From DASRAJ01 sp039920305 (GTDB lineage Bacteria > Bacteroidota > Bacteroidia > Chitinophagales > UBA10324): a DNA stretch of 25,458 nt. The notes under the pieces are model-generated. The model did no database searches, was not told the DNA's origin, and saw only the letters and a list, made by a program, of their open reading frames with translations. The number at the start of each line of letters is the position of its first letter. Positions within the stretch are counted from its first letter, which is position 1. This document shows, in pieces, positions 16,784 to 25,388 of this stretch. The stretch is from assembly GCA_039920305.1 (NCBI GenBank), contig JBDSEA010000162.1:1-25458 (forward strand), read 5' to 3'. A program made the translations under genes and the position numbers.

Positions 16784-17938
16784 TTGATAATTTGCGCTCC
16801 GCACAGAGTTTATTATAATAACTCATTACAATTGTCAATTCTCAGAAAACTTATTTTATTTCTTAATGTAATCGCCTCACTCAGCCTGATTGCAGCTGGT
16901 CTGTGTATTTATGTGAATCCTGAAAGGTTATGGATCATCAGCTTTTTTGGCTTACTCTTTCCTTACCTTCTTCCGGTGAATGTTTTTTTTATCCTTTTCT
17001 GGATAGTGGTTCAGCTCAGGTATACGATTATTTCATTCATTGCGATGGTGATCATCCTGCCATTAATAAAAACGTATTTCGGATTTCATTTTAATGAAAA
17101 ATTAAATACCTCGTCAGCACCTGCGATTAAGGTTATGAGCTATAATGTGCGCAACTTTGACCTTTACAACTGGAGCAATGAAGCGGCAACGCTTGACAAG
17201 ATTATGATGCTGATTACTTCGGAAAAGCCGGATATTGCCTGCTTCCAGGAGTTTTTTAATGCAGATACCGGGAAATTTGAAACCATAAGCAGGCTGATGC
17301 ACACTAAAGGCTTTAAATATTATTCATTTTCAAAGACGGTTACAAGAAAACACTACGGTTCATGGGGAGTAGCAACATTCAGCCGTTATCCGATTATTAA
17401 TCATGGAGACATTAAATTTAAAAATTCAAAATTCAATTCTTCATTATTTACTGATATAAAAATAGATTCAAACATCGTACGTGTATTCAATGCACATCTT
17501 CAATCCGTTTATTTTTCTAAAGGAGATTATGAATATCTGGAGCACATTTCAACCGATCAGGAATTGCATGTAAAGCCCAGCAGGCAGATAGTTTCTAAAA
17601 TTAAAAGGGCTTTTTTATTACGTGCGCCACAGGCAATCAGTATGCATGAAAAAATCAAAAAGAGTCAGTACCCGGTAATCGTATGTGGTGATTTTAATGA
17701 TACTCCGGCCTCATTCGCTTACCATGCCATTTCATCAACACTGCAGGATGCATTTATTTGTGCCGGATGGGGAATTGCTCCTACCTATTCGTTGCTTTTT
17801 TTTCCATACCGAATTGATTACATTCTTTGTGATAAACATTTTTCCGTAAGCAATTACAAAACCCATTGTGAAGACTATTCCGATCATTATGCAATAGAAT
17901 GCATGCTCTCATTTTCTTCAGATTATAAAAAAATGTAA
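16784..17938 (+). CDS. Endonuclease/exonuclease/phosphatase (EEP) family protein with N-terminal membrane helices
   Basis: The N-terminal 100 residues contain about three hydrophobic helices (around LILFLNVIASLSLIAAGLCI, ISFFGLLFPYLLPVNVFFIL and TIISFIAMVIILPL). An EEP domain follows with the family's metal and catalytic motifs in order: MSYNVRNFD, IACFQEF (Glu), FNAHLQS, VCGDFND, RIDYILCD and YSDHYAIE. By fold it is a metal-dependent phosphodiesterase acting on nucleic acid, a phospholipid headgroup or another phosphodiester; the position relative to the membrane suggests an envelope substrate. The start is uncertain: a TAA stop sits directly before TTG 16784, no suitable ATG follows, and TTG 16832 is a plausible alternative. 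A GAAGGG just before 16784 could serve as a ribosome binding site. It follows the rhomboid pair closely. Confidence 0.88.
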   Translation: MIICAPHRVYYNNSLQLSILRKLILFLNVIASLSLIAAGLCIYVNPERLWIISFFGLLFPYLLPVNVFFILFWIVVQLRYTIISFIAMVIILPLIKTYFGFHFNEKLNTSSAPAIKVMSYNVRNFDLYNWSNEAATLDKIMMLITSEKPDIACFQEFFNADTGKFETISRLMHTKGFKYYSFSKTVTRKHYGSWGVATFSRYPIINHGDIKFKNSKFNSSLFTDIKIDSNIVRVFNAHLQSVYFSKGDYEYLEHISTDQELHVKPSRQIVSKIKRAFLLRAPQAISMHEKIKKSQYPVIVCGDFNDTPASFAYHAISSTLQDAFICAGWGIAPTYSLLFFPYRIDYILCDKHFSVSNYKTHCEDYSDHYAIECMLSFSSDYKKM

Positions 17939-18008
17939 GCGGCAATTCTGTTACTGATTTCAAAGGTTTTAATTTCGTTATGTACTTTAATCATTCCATC
18001 TCATCATT

Positions 18009-19007
18009 ATGAAAGCGATCATTCCTGTGGCAGGTACAGGAACAAAACTTCGCCCTCATACTTATACACAACCCAAGGCCCTGATTCCCATTGGCGGCAA
18101 GCCTATTCTTGCCTTTATTATTGATGAAATGGTACAGGCGGGGATTACAGATTTTGTTTTTATTGTCGGCTACCTGGGTGAAAAGATCCGTGATTTTGTC
18201 GAAAAAAAATACCCGCTTATCAAGGCGCATTATGCTGATCAGGTGATCCGTGAAGGAATAGGCCATGCAATTTTTCAGTCAAAGAAATTCATTGAGGAGG
18301 ATGAGCCTGTATTTATTGCCCTGGGTGACAGCGTGTTTGATTTGAACATGAGGGAAATTGTGAGTGCACCCTCCTCTTTATTGTGTGTTAAAAAAGTAGA
18401 TGATCCACGTGAGTTTGGCGTGGTAGAAATGGAAGAAAAGAATGGGCTGATCAGGAGACTCATCGAAAAGCCGGTGATTCCGAAATCCAATCTCGCACTG
18501 GTGGGATTATACAAGATTAACGAGTCGAAGGCTCTGTTCGATGCACTTGAATATAATATTGAGCACGGCGTAAAAACCCGGGGTGAAATTCAGCTTACTG
18601 ATGCACTGATGCGAATGATTGACCAGGGTGTGGTATTTAAGGGGTATAAAGTGACAAGCTGGTTCGATTGCGGCAGAAAAGATTCCCTTCTTGAAACCAA
18701 TGCCATCCTTCTTCGGAAAAACGGGGCTCATCAGTCTTCAACTTTACTTTCAGAAAACTCAGTGATCATAGAGCCTGTAAGCATTGCTGAGCATTGTAAG
18801 CTCAGCCATTGCATCGTAGGACCCAATGTAACCATCGGTGAGAATACAACCATCACCTGCTCCATCATCAAGCATTCCATCATAGGCAGCAATTCAACCC
18901 TCGATAATGTCTTGCTTCACCATTCTCTGGTTGGCAGCGATGCCATGATTCGCGGCACAAGCCAAACTCTAAACCTCGGCGATGATACGGAAATTGATAT
19001 GCGGTAA
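18009..19007 (+). CDS. Sugar-phosphate nucleotidyltransferase with C-terminal left-handed beta-helix
   Basis: A 332-residue protein that would join a sugar 1-phosphate to an NTP, making an NDP-sugar. The N-terminal Rossmann-like domain has AGTGTKLRPHTYTQPKAL (residues 8-25), a variant of the GxGTRLRP...PK signature with lysine for the usual first arginine, and LGDSVFD (105-111) with the metal-binding aspartate. EKP follows near residue 155. From about residue 245 to the end, hexapeptide-like turns (CIVGPNVTIGENTTI, IIGSNSTL, LVGSDAMI) form a left-handed beta-helix, as in long-form glucose-1-phosphate thymidylyltransferases. No dTDP-rhamnose or other sugar genes are adjacent, so the sugar and base are not determined. 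It is probably cytoplasmic. Confidence 0.88.
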   Translation: MKAIIPVAGTGTKLRPHTYTQPKALIPIGGKPILAFIIDEMVQAGITDFVFIVGYLGEKIRDFVEKKYPLIKAHYADQVIREGIGHAIFQSKKFIEEDEPVFIALGDSVFDLNMREIVSAPSSLLCVKKVDDPREFGVVEMEEKNGLIRRLIEKPVIPKSNLALVGLYKINESKALFDALEYNIEHGVKTRGEIQLTDALMRMIDQGVVFKGYKVTSWFDCGRKDSLLETNAILLRKNGAHQSSTLLSENSVIIEPVSIAEHCKLSHCIVGPNVTIGENTTITCSIIKHSIIGSNSTLDNVLLHHSLVGSDAMIRGTSQTLNLGDDTEIDMR

Positions 19008-19099
19008 AAAAGTCAGATCGTTCACACTTTGAATTGGTTTGATGGTAATCACCTGAATCACCACCCGGATTTTTTAAACTGTTGTTTTATTTTCACCCG

Positions 19100-20050
19100 A
19101 TGACCAACCGCGTTACATATCTTTTCGGGATAAAGTATCCCATCATTCAGGCAGGAATGGTATGGTGCTCCGGATGGGAGCTTGCATCCGCCGTTAGTAA
19201 TGCAGGAGCACTCGGCATCATTGGCTCTGCTTCGATGTATCCCGAAATCCTGCAGCATCATATCCGAAGATGCAAAGCCGCTACTGATAAGCCGTTTGCG
19301 GTGAATGTTGCCTTGCTGTATCCAGATATCGATAAGCACATGAAAATAATCCTGGACGAAGGAGTGAAAATTGTTTTTACATCCGCAGGCAATCCAAATG
19401 TTTGGACAGCGATGCTGAAAAATCATGGAGTAACAGTGGTGCACGTTATCTCAAGCTCCAAGTTTGCTAAGAAGTCAGAAGATGCAGGTTGTGACGCCGT
19501 GGTAGCTGAAGGTTTTGAGGCAGGCGGGCACAATGGAAGGGAGGAAACAACCACATTGGTATTGATTCCTCTCGTAAAAGACAGGGTTTCTATTCCGGTG
19601 ATTGCGGCCGGAGGTATCGCATCAGGAAGAGCCATGCTTGCTGCATTTGCATTGGGTGCTGAAGGCGTTCAGATAGGAACACGGTTTGCAGCCAGCAAGG
19701 AATCATCAGGACATGAGAATTTCAAAAGGAAAATTCTTGAGACCAATGAGGGTGATACTTTCGTTGCAATGAAAAAAGTTGTTCCTGTGAGAATGATCAG
19801 AAATAAATTTTTTCAGCAGATTCAGGAGGCGGAGCACCGCGGCGCAACCGCTGAAGAGCTGAAACAAATCCTCGGCCGCGCACGTTCAAAGCGCGGAATG
19901 TTTGAAGGAGACCTTGAGGAGGGTGAGCTGGAAATTGGTGAAGTGAGCGCGATGATCCGTGAGATCAAGCCGGCCAGCGAAATTGTGAAGGAGATATGGG
20001 AAGAATTTGTTCAGGTGAAAAGGGAAATCTGTGATCTTCACACAGAATAG
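19100..20050 (+). CDS. Nitronate monooxygenase-like FMN flavoprotein (2-nitropropane dioxygenase family)
   Basis: A 316-residue TIM-barrel flavoprotein starting at ATG 19100 (MTNRVTYLFGIKYPIIQAGM); the upstream TTG at 19082 adds only six residues with no family match. Family motifs: PIIQAGMVWCSG at the N-terminus, SNAGALGIIGS, AEGFEAGGHNG containing the histidine that acts as base in class I enzymes, and AAGGIASGRAMLAAFALGAEGVQIGTRF for FMN phosphate binding. Characterised members oxidise alkyl nitronates such as propionate 3-nitronate; other members are enoyl reductases (FabK-like), which this sequence does not exclude. The gene ends one base from the convergent gpsA. Confidence 0.88.
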   Translation: MTNRVTYLFGIKYPIIQAGMVWCSGWELASAVSNAGALGIIGSASMYPEILQHHIRRCKAATDKPFAVNVALLYPDIDKHMKIILDEGVKIVFTSAGNPNVWTAMLKNHGVTVVHVISSSKFAKKSEDAGCDAVVAEGFEAGGHNGREETTTLVLIPLVKDRVSIPVIAAGGIASGRAMLAAFALGAEGVQIGTRFAASKESSGHENFKRKILETNEGDTFVAMKKVVPVRMIRNKFFQQIQEAEHRGATAEELKQILGRARSKRGMFEGDLEEGELEIGEVSAMIREIKPASEIVKEIWEEFVQVKREICDLHTE

Positions 20051-20051
20051 T

Positions 20052-21047
20052 TCAGCTGATTAACCCGGTAATTTTTCTCATTTTATCAGAGGCATTTCCA
20101 TTGTCATGCAGTACCCTATACGTTTCTTCAGCAATGGGGATCCTCACCCCGAAATTTCTATTTACCTCATAAATGCACTTCGCTGCAAAAAAACCTTCAG
20201 CGACCATATTCATTTCCAGCAAGGCATTCTTCACTGAATAGCCTTTGCCAATCATGGTCCCGAGAGTCCTGTTCCGGCTGAATTTCGAATAGGCGGTTAC
20301 CAGTAAATCCCCAAGGTAGGCAGAATCCTTAATATCACGGGTGATGGGATGAACCATCTTAAGAAAGCGCTCCATCTCTTCAATGCAGTTTGAGATAAGT
20401 ACCGCGTGGAAATTATCGCCATAACCAAGGCCGTGAAAAATTCCCGCAGTAATGGCATATATATTCTTCAGCACTGCACTGTATTCTGTTCCGTAAACAT
20501 CATCGCTTGCAGTGCAGCGAATGTATTTGCACGAAAGCAGTTCACACGCAAGCATTGCATTCTTTTCGCTTACTCCTGCCAGGGTGAGATAGGAAAGCTT
20601 TTCCTGGGCTACTTCCTCGGCATGAGAAGGTCCGCTGATGTTCACGATGTTTTTTTCTTCCACTGCGAATGCTTTCTGAAGATATTCGGCAATGAGCAGA
20701 TTCTCCTGAGGAACCATTCCTTTAATCGCAGAAATAATGATCTTATTTTTTAAAAGGTCCGGTGAAAGACGTGTCAAAACCATTTTAAGATAAGCCGAAG
20801 GCACAGCAAGCACGATAATCTCATTTCGTGCAAAAACCTTTTCAAGATCATTGGAAGCATGAATCAGGTCCGGAGAAAAATTTACTGAGGAGATATAATC
20901 CGGATTGTGATGGCTGGATTGCAAATGGGCAATAATTCGTACACTTCTTGCCCACCAGTGAACAGAATGATTATTTTCAGTGAGCACCTTTACCAGGGCC
21001 GTTGCCCAGCTTCCGCCGCCGATCATGCTGACTGAATGTGCAACCAT
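20052..21047 (-). CDS. gpsA: NAD(P)H-dependent glycerol-3-phosphate dehydrogenase GpsA
   Basis: A 331-residue protein that reduces dihydroxyacetone phosphate to sn-glycerol 3-phosphate, the backbone for phospholipid synthesis. The dinucleotide loop is GGGSWATAL (residues 10-18), a small variation on the usual GAGSWGTAL. Further signatures are SAIKG (Lys109), the SGPSHAEEVA segment near residue 138, and VLKNIYAITAGI with the catalytic Lys194. RTLGTMIGKG and the final EGFFAAKCIYE and IPIAEETYRVLH also fit the family. The start ATG 21047 sits directly before the fold begins. It is followed by the convergent flavoprotein gene with a single base between the stops. Confidence 0.95.
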   Translation of the reverse strand: MVAHSVSMIGGGSWATALVKVLTENNHSVHWWARSVRIIAHLQSSHHNPDYISSVNFSPDLIHASNDLEKVFARNEIIVLAVPSAYLKMVLTRLSPDLLKNKIIISAIKGMVPQENLLIAEYLQKAFAVEEKNIVNISGPSHAEEVAQEKLSYLTLAGVSEKNAMLACELLSCKYIRCTASDDVYGTEYSAVLKNIYAITAGIFHGLGYGDNFHAVLISNCIEEMERFLKMVHPITRDIKDSAYLGDLLVTAYSKFSRNRTLGTMIGKGYSVKNALLEMNMVAEGFFAAKCIYEVNRNFGVRIPIAEETYRVLHDNGNASDKMRKITGLIS

Positions 21048-21161
21048 ATAAAACTTAGATGAAAAGATTCATCATCGTCAACTTATTTCAATGCTTTGCT
21101 TGTATGTAAATCTTCCGGGTAAAAAATTATCACATCGCCCCGGGACTCACATTCACCCCCG

Positions 21162-22505
21162 TTAATTTTCTTTCTTGTTGGTGTCTGTCTTAAAAAGCTT
21201 TGATTTGTCAACCACCTTAATAGCATCTCCGTCCTTGAGCAACCGGGAAATAGCCGTAAAGGGGCCGGTGATTATCTCCTCATCACCTTTCAATCCCGAT
21301 TTGATTTCAATAAATTCATCATCCTGAATACCCGTTACAACTTTGACAGCTGTTGCCTTTCCATTGTTATTAAGGAAAACAATTTCATTGTTTTTGACTT
21401 CGTCCTTTTTTGATTCACCGGATGAAATGTTTTTTGATTCAGAAGTATCTTCTCTCGTAGTAACACATTGAATAGGTACCGCTATCACATCCCTCACCTG
21501 CCGGGTCATGATGTCAACTGAGGCTGACATGCCGGGAAGAAAAGGAAACTTTTGACGCAGGGAGTCAAAGATGGATTTGTAGGAATTCTGAAGCAACAAA
21601 ATTTTCACCTGGAAATTCGTGACTTGCTCACTTTGCCCCAAGCCTGCTTCCTTCGCCGATTTTCCAATTTGTGTAACAATTCCTTTGAACTTCTGATCGG
21701 GGTATGCGTCCAGCTTAATATCGCAGGTATCATTTGTTTCAACCCGCAGCACATCGCTTTCACTCACATCTACCCATGCTTCAATTGCATTCAGATCACT
21801 GATGTGTATCATATCGGTTCCTTCCATCTGAGTGGTACCAAGTACCCGCTCTCCCTTTTCAATGTTTAAACGGGTTAGAATTCCGCTGATAGGTGCATAT
21901 ATCGTAGTCTTATGCAGGTCCTCCCGGGCTTCCCTGACGCTTGCCTGAGCACTTTGCACATTGTAATGAGCAGCATCAACATTCATCTGGCCTCCCTCGC
22001 TCGCTGCCTTTGCAGCTTTATATGCCGACTCGATGGTCTCCCAATCAGCATCACTGATTACTTTTTGTTCGTGAAGCGTCTTATTACGGTTATAAGTTTT
22101 CTCGGCACGGTCAAATTCTGCCTGTGATTGCATCACAGCTGACTTTGCCTGCAGATAATTGGCCTGGGCGGTGTTCTGTGCAGCAACAGAACGCTCAAAC
22201 ATCGCCTGGTAGATGTCAGGTTTGATCTTCGCAAGCGCCTGACCGGCAATTACTGAGTCACCCTCCTGCACATTCAATTCAACAATTTCTCCTGAAACAT
22301 CTGGGCTGATCTTGACATCAAGGTGAGGATAGATTTTTCCACTTGCAGAAACGCGCTCCGTGATGCTTTTCCTTGAAACCTTCTCAATGCTCACCTCGGT
22401 AGAAGTACCTCCTCCTATCCATCCTTTCTTTTTTCCTATGAGCAAAAAGATTACGAGGATGACTGCAACAGCAATTAAGATGAGCACTAAGCGATTTCTA
22501 AACAT
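21162..22505 (-). CDS. Periplasmic adaptor (HlyD/MacA-type membrane fusion protein) of an efflux system
   Basis: A 447-residue protein with an N-terminal membrane anchor (about residues 5-24). A split lipoyl-like hairpin domain is marked by VSGEIVELNVQEGDSVIAGQ before, and TIYAPISGILTRLNIEKGE after, a long helical hairpin rich in Ala and Gln (about residues 95-200). A beta-barrel domain follows with KLDAYPDQKFKGIVTQIG. The C-terminal membrane-proximal region ends in VKVVTGIQDDEFIEIKSGLKGDEEII, as in MacA and RND adaptors. It bridges an inner-membrane pump to TolC. Its start is five bases after the tolC-like stop, so the two are co-transcribed. No ABC or RND pump gene follows; gpsA comes next. 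Confidence 0.9.
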   Translation of the reverse strand: MFRNRLVLILIAVAVILVIFLLIGKKKGWIGGGTSTEVSIEKVSRKSITERVSASGKIYPHLDVKISPDVSGEIVELNVQEGDSVIAGQALAKIKPDIYQAMFERSVAAQNTAQANYLQAKSAVMQSQAEFDRAEKTYNRNKTLHEQKVISDADWETIESAYKAAKAASEGGQMNVDAAHYNVQSAQASVREAREDLHKTTIYAPISGILTRLNIEKGERVLGTTQMEGTDMIHISDLNAIEAWVDVSESDVLRVETNDTCDIKLDAYPDQKFKGIVTQIGKSAKEAGLGQSEQVTNFQVKILLLQNSYKSIFDSLRQKFPFLPGMSASVDIMTRQVRDVIAVPIQCVTTREDTSESKNISSGESKKDEVKNNEIVFLNNNGKATAVKVVTGIQDDEFIEIKSGLKGDEEIITGPFTAISRLLKDGDAIKVVDKSKLFKTDTNKKEN

Positions 22506-22510
22506 GCGGA

Positions 22511-23965
22511 TTAAAGTGTGATGGGTTTTCCCTGGTAAAAGTCAAGCACCTTCAGTTTGAAAATGTATTGATACTTCGCTTGCAACAGGTCTGACTGTGC
22601 TTTATTGAAATTATTTTTAATGGTAGTGAAATCAAGTGATGTAATGGCACCAAGATTAAACTTCGAAGCAGCATCATTATAAGAACGCTGCAATGAAGCC
22701 ACCGCCTTCAGGGAAGCTTCATAACTGTTTTTTGCAGCCACCGCATCCGTATAAGCAGTTTGAACATCCTTGAGCAACTGCTGTCTGACTGCTTCAAGAT
22801 TGTACTGTGCATCGAGGGCATTGATTTTTGAGCGGCTTACATTGGTTCTGCTTTGCCAGTTATTAAATAGCGGAATGTCAAGAGAAAATCCAACTGCCTG
22901 CCCAAAGTTATCGTTGTATTGCTGCCCGAAACCAACATCACGGGTAATATACGCCGGCTGATAGGTAAGAACAAGTGTTTGATCAGTTGAAAGAAAACCA
23001 ATAGGCACCTCAACCAGGTTGGTTGAGTCAACAGCATAAGTTTTGTATAAGTTGGAATAACTTGTGGTAAGACTTCCAAACATGGTGAGGGAGGGATATA
23101 ATCTTCCTTTTGCAACATCAATTGCTTTCTCAGCACTCTTCAGCAGAAAATCAGCACTCCGGATGGATGGTTGATTAGTGAGCGCAATATTGTAGATGTC
23201 CTCCATTGATAGATTCAATTGTCCAAGCTCCGCGGACATATTAATGGACGGCATTGAAATATCAAAAGGCTCATTCAGATTCAACAGCTGTGCAAGGTTC
23301 AGTTTTGCAATATCAAGACTATTCTGGGCATTTACTTTTGCCACTTCACTTAAGGCTTGCTGGGCTTCAATATCATACTTCGAGCCCTGCGAAAGGGCAC
23401 CTGACGCTACCAGTTTATCTGTACGCTCCAACTGATCTCCGGCAAGCTTCAGCTGATCCTGGGTGACCTGCAGATTTTCTTTAGCATATACTATATTTAA
23501 GAAACCACCCACTACAAGCAGTAATACATTGTTTACCGTAGTTTCAGTACCTGCCTGGCTTGCCAGCAAATCAAACTGGCTTTGCTTTAAGCTATTCCAC
23601 CGCTGCAAACCATTGAATAACCCGATGCTGCCGTTCAGGGCAAGGGTATTGGTTTTAGTGTTTTGATTTACAAATAAATTGGTTGTAGGATCAATTGTTT
23701 TTCCGTAATTGAAATAATAGCCGCTGTTAGCATTTATTGCAGGAAAAAAATTCATCTTCGCCTGCAGCACCGACGTTTCTGACAACTGCTGCGTCAATTG
23801 TGCTTGTTTGATCGAGATGTTATTTTCCTTCGCATAGGAAATACATTCATCCAGCGTCCATGATTTTTGCGGGTAACAAGAGAGAGAAGTAAAAAGAACA
23901 ACGAGAAAAAAAGGTATGCTCTTCAATGAATTGTATATTTTGAGGCGGCGAAGATAGAAAAGCAT
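22511..23965 (-). CDS. TolC-family outer membrane efflux protein
   Basis: A 484-residue protein with an N-terminal signal (hydrophobic SIPFFLVVLFTSLSCY at about residues 17-32). Two TolC/OEP repeats follow: the first opens with WTLDECISYAKENNISIKQAQL, and the second with LSMEDIYNIALTNQPSIRSADFLLKSAEKAIDVAKG after about residue 250. The ends are rich in coiled-coil heptads, for example near the C-terminus (YNDAASKFNLGAITSLDFT). It would form the trimeric outer-membrane channel used by the adaptor encoded five bases downstream. A cysteine at the end of the hydrophobic segment is not in a good lipobox context. The start ATG 23965 is divergent from tadA with about 117 bases between. Confidence 0.92.
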   Translation of the reverse strand: MLFYLRRLKIYNSLKSIPFFLVVLFTSLSCYPQKSWTLDECISYAKENNISIKQAQLTQQLSETSVLQAKMNFFPAINANSGYYFNYGKTIDPTTNLFVNQNTKTNTLALNGSIGLFNGLQRWNSLKQSQFDLLASQAGTETTVNNVLLLVVGGFLNIVYAKENLQVTQDQLKLAGDQLERTDKLVASGALSQGSKYDIEAQQALSEVAKVNAQNSLDIAKLNLAQLLNLNEPFDISMPSINMSAELGQLNLSMEDIYNIALTNQPSIRSADFLLKSAEKAIDVAKGRLYPSLTMFGSLTTSYSNLYKTYAVDSTNLVEVPIGFLSTDQTLVLTYQPAYITRDVGFGQQYNDNFGQAVGFSLDIPLFNNWQSRTNVSRSKINALDAQYNLEAVRQQLLKDVQTAYTDAVAAKNSYEASLKAVASLQRSYNDAASKFNLGAITSLDFTTIKNNFNKAQSDLLQAKYQYIFKLKVLDFYQGKPITL

Positions 23966-24082
23966 TTATGTTTCAGGATAAGGTTTCGTCTAATTGAACG
24001 ATTAAGCAGCCAAAACATTATTATACAAAAGCCCGGAAAGAAAGCAGCTTAATAAATTTAAATCAACAGTTAAATAATCCCG

Positions 24083-24523
24083 GTGAAACCACTCCCTGAT
24101 GAATATTATATGAGCATTGCTCTTAAAGAAGCAGCCAGGGCAATGGCGGGCAATGAAGTTCCCATCGGAGCAATCATCGTAGCGAACCTGCAGATTGCCG
24201 GCAAGGGATATAATCAGGTGGAACGGTTAAGGGATTCAACAGCTCATGCCGAAATTATTGCCATTACTGCAGCAAGTAATTACTTCAATAACAAATACCT
24301 GAAAGGTTGCACCATCTATGTAACCATTGAGCCTTGCATGATGTGCGCTACTGCAATCGGATGGGCACAGATTGACCGGCTTGTCTATGGAGCATCTGAT
24401 CTCAAAAAAGGATTCACGCTTTTCGAGCCATCATCTCTGCATCCAAAAACCATTGTAGAATCGGGAATAATGGGTCAGGAATGCGCAGAACTGCTGAAAG
24501 AGTTTTTCCGGAGTAAAAGATAA
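24083..24523 (+). CDS. tadA: tRNA-specific adenosine deaminase TadA / nucleoside deaminase
   Basis: A 146-residue zinc deaminase that converts adenosine 34 to inosine in tRNA-Arg(ACG). The zinc site is intact: HAE (55-57) with Glu57 as proton shuttle, and PCMMC (84-88) with the two zinc cysteines. NEVPIGAIIV, GKGYNQVE and YGASDLKKG are also typical. The GTG at 24083 is the first possible start after an in-frame TAA at 24071 and gives the usual N-terminus; ATG 24110 would remove part of helix 1. Other small-molecule nucleoside deaminases share these motifs, but TadA fits best in length and in the YGASD segment. Confidence 0.88.
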   Translation: MKPLPDEYYMSIALKEAARAMAGNEVPIGAIIVANLQIAGKGYNQVERLRDSTAHAEIIAITAASNYFNNKYLKGCTIYVTIEPCMMCATAIGWAQIDRLVYGASDLKKGFTLFEPSSLHPKTIVESGIMGQECAELLKEFFRSKR

Positions 24524-24594
24524 CAAATTTTTTTGTGTGCCCGGAATCACATCATTTTCCTTTTTTTTCCAAAACTTAAACTTGCTGCAAGAGT

Positions 24595-24602
24595 TATCTT
24601 TG
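24595..24602 (+). promoter_or_regulatory. Candidate -7 promoter box for the superoxide dismutase gene
   Basis: TATCTTTG matches the Bacteroidota -7 consensus TAnnTTTG at every fixed position and lies 58 bases before the sod start codon. No good TTTG lies about 20 bases upstream, so the -33 element is weak or absent. The leader is A-rich just before the ATG. Confidence 0.45.
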
Positions 24603-24660
24603 CATTCATTTAAAACGGCTGGTACTAATTTCCAAACTTAAACTCTAAAATAAAACTACC

Positions 24661-25272
24661 ATGGCATTCGAACTTCCACCACTTTCTTATGGCTTTGATG
24701 CACTTGAGCCACATATTGATGCACAAACGATGCAGATACATCATGACAAGCATCATGCAGCATATGTTACCAATCTCAATAAAGCACTTGAAGGGAATGA
24801 GGCGGCTAACCTAACCCTCGAGCAATTGATGAAAAATATTTCCAAATACCCTGCTGCTGTACGCAATAATGGCGGGGGACATTTCAATCACTCCATGTTC
24901 TGGCAGCTCATGAAGGCACATGGGGGCGGCAACCCTACGGGCAATGTTGCTGATGCAATCAACCGTGATTTTACAAGCTTCGATAAGTTCAAGGAGCAAT
25001 TCGCGAACGCGGGCATTACCCGCTTTGGCAGCGGATGGGCCTGGCTCATTGTGAGTGCCGATGGAAAATTGCAAGTAACCTCAACTCCGAACCAGGATAA
25101 TCCTCTGATGGATGTTGCCGAAGGAAAAGGAACTCCCATTCTCGGTATGGATGTATGGGAACATGCCTACTATCTCAAGTATCAAAATCGACGTCCTGAT
25201 TATATCACAGCATTCTGGAGTGTAGTAAACTGGGAGGAGGTGAACAGAAGGCTTGAGGATGCATCGAAGTAG
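24661..25272 (+). CDS. sodA: Superoxide dismutase, Mn-type (Mn/Fe family)
   Basis: A 203-residue enzyme that converts superoxide to oxygen and hydrogen peroxide. Metal ligands are His27, His77 (in GGGHFNHSMFW), Asp164 and His168 (in DVWEHAYYLKYQ). Gln145 in PNQDNPLM is at the position where Mn enzymes carry the second-sphere glutamine, and GGGH before the second ligand also points to manganese, though some family members use either metal. There is no signal peptide, so it is cytoplasmic. The gene stands alone, with its own candidate promoter upstream. Confidence 0.96.
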   Translation: MAFELPPLSYGFDALEPHIDAQTMQIHHDKHHAAYVTNLNKALEGNEAANLTLEQLMKNISKYPAAVRNNGGGHFNHSMFWQLMKAHGGGNPTGNVADAINRDFTSFDKFKEQFANAGITRFGSGWAWLIVSADGKLQVTSTPNQDNPLMDVAEGKGTPILGMDVWEHAYYLKYQNRRPDYITAFWSVVNWEEVNRRLEDASK

Positions 25273-25305
25273 ATGTATAAGGAACCGAGATTAATATTTT
25301 ATGTA

Positions 25306-25324
25306 CCTGATCCCAGGACTTTTT
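25306..25324 (+). terminator. Weak terminator candidate after sodA
   Basis: CCTG (25306-25309) pairs with CAGG (25314-25317) around a four-base loop, and a run of five T begins three bases later. The stem is only four base pairs. The placement, 34 bases after the sodA stop and ahead of the convergent partial gene, fits termination. Confidence 0.3.
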
Positions 25325-25388
25325 AAATTTTAAACCAAAATTACCAAGCCTCGCCGGTCACCCTACGGTCAATCTGTTTTCATTGGAT

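Noticed and set aside
20406..20753. 115-codon open frame on the plus strand within gpsA
   Set aside because: It is antisense to a well-conserved gene and shows no family similarity.
22837..23136. 99-codon frame on the minus strand overlapping the tolC-like gene in another frame
   Set aside because: Composition is unlike a real protein and the tolC frame is conserved throughout.
24524..24570. TGTG/CACA pairing and long T runs after tadA
   Set aside because: Four-base stem with a ten-base loop separated from the T runs; suggestive only.
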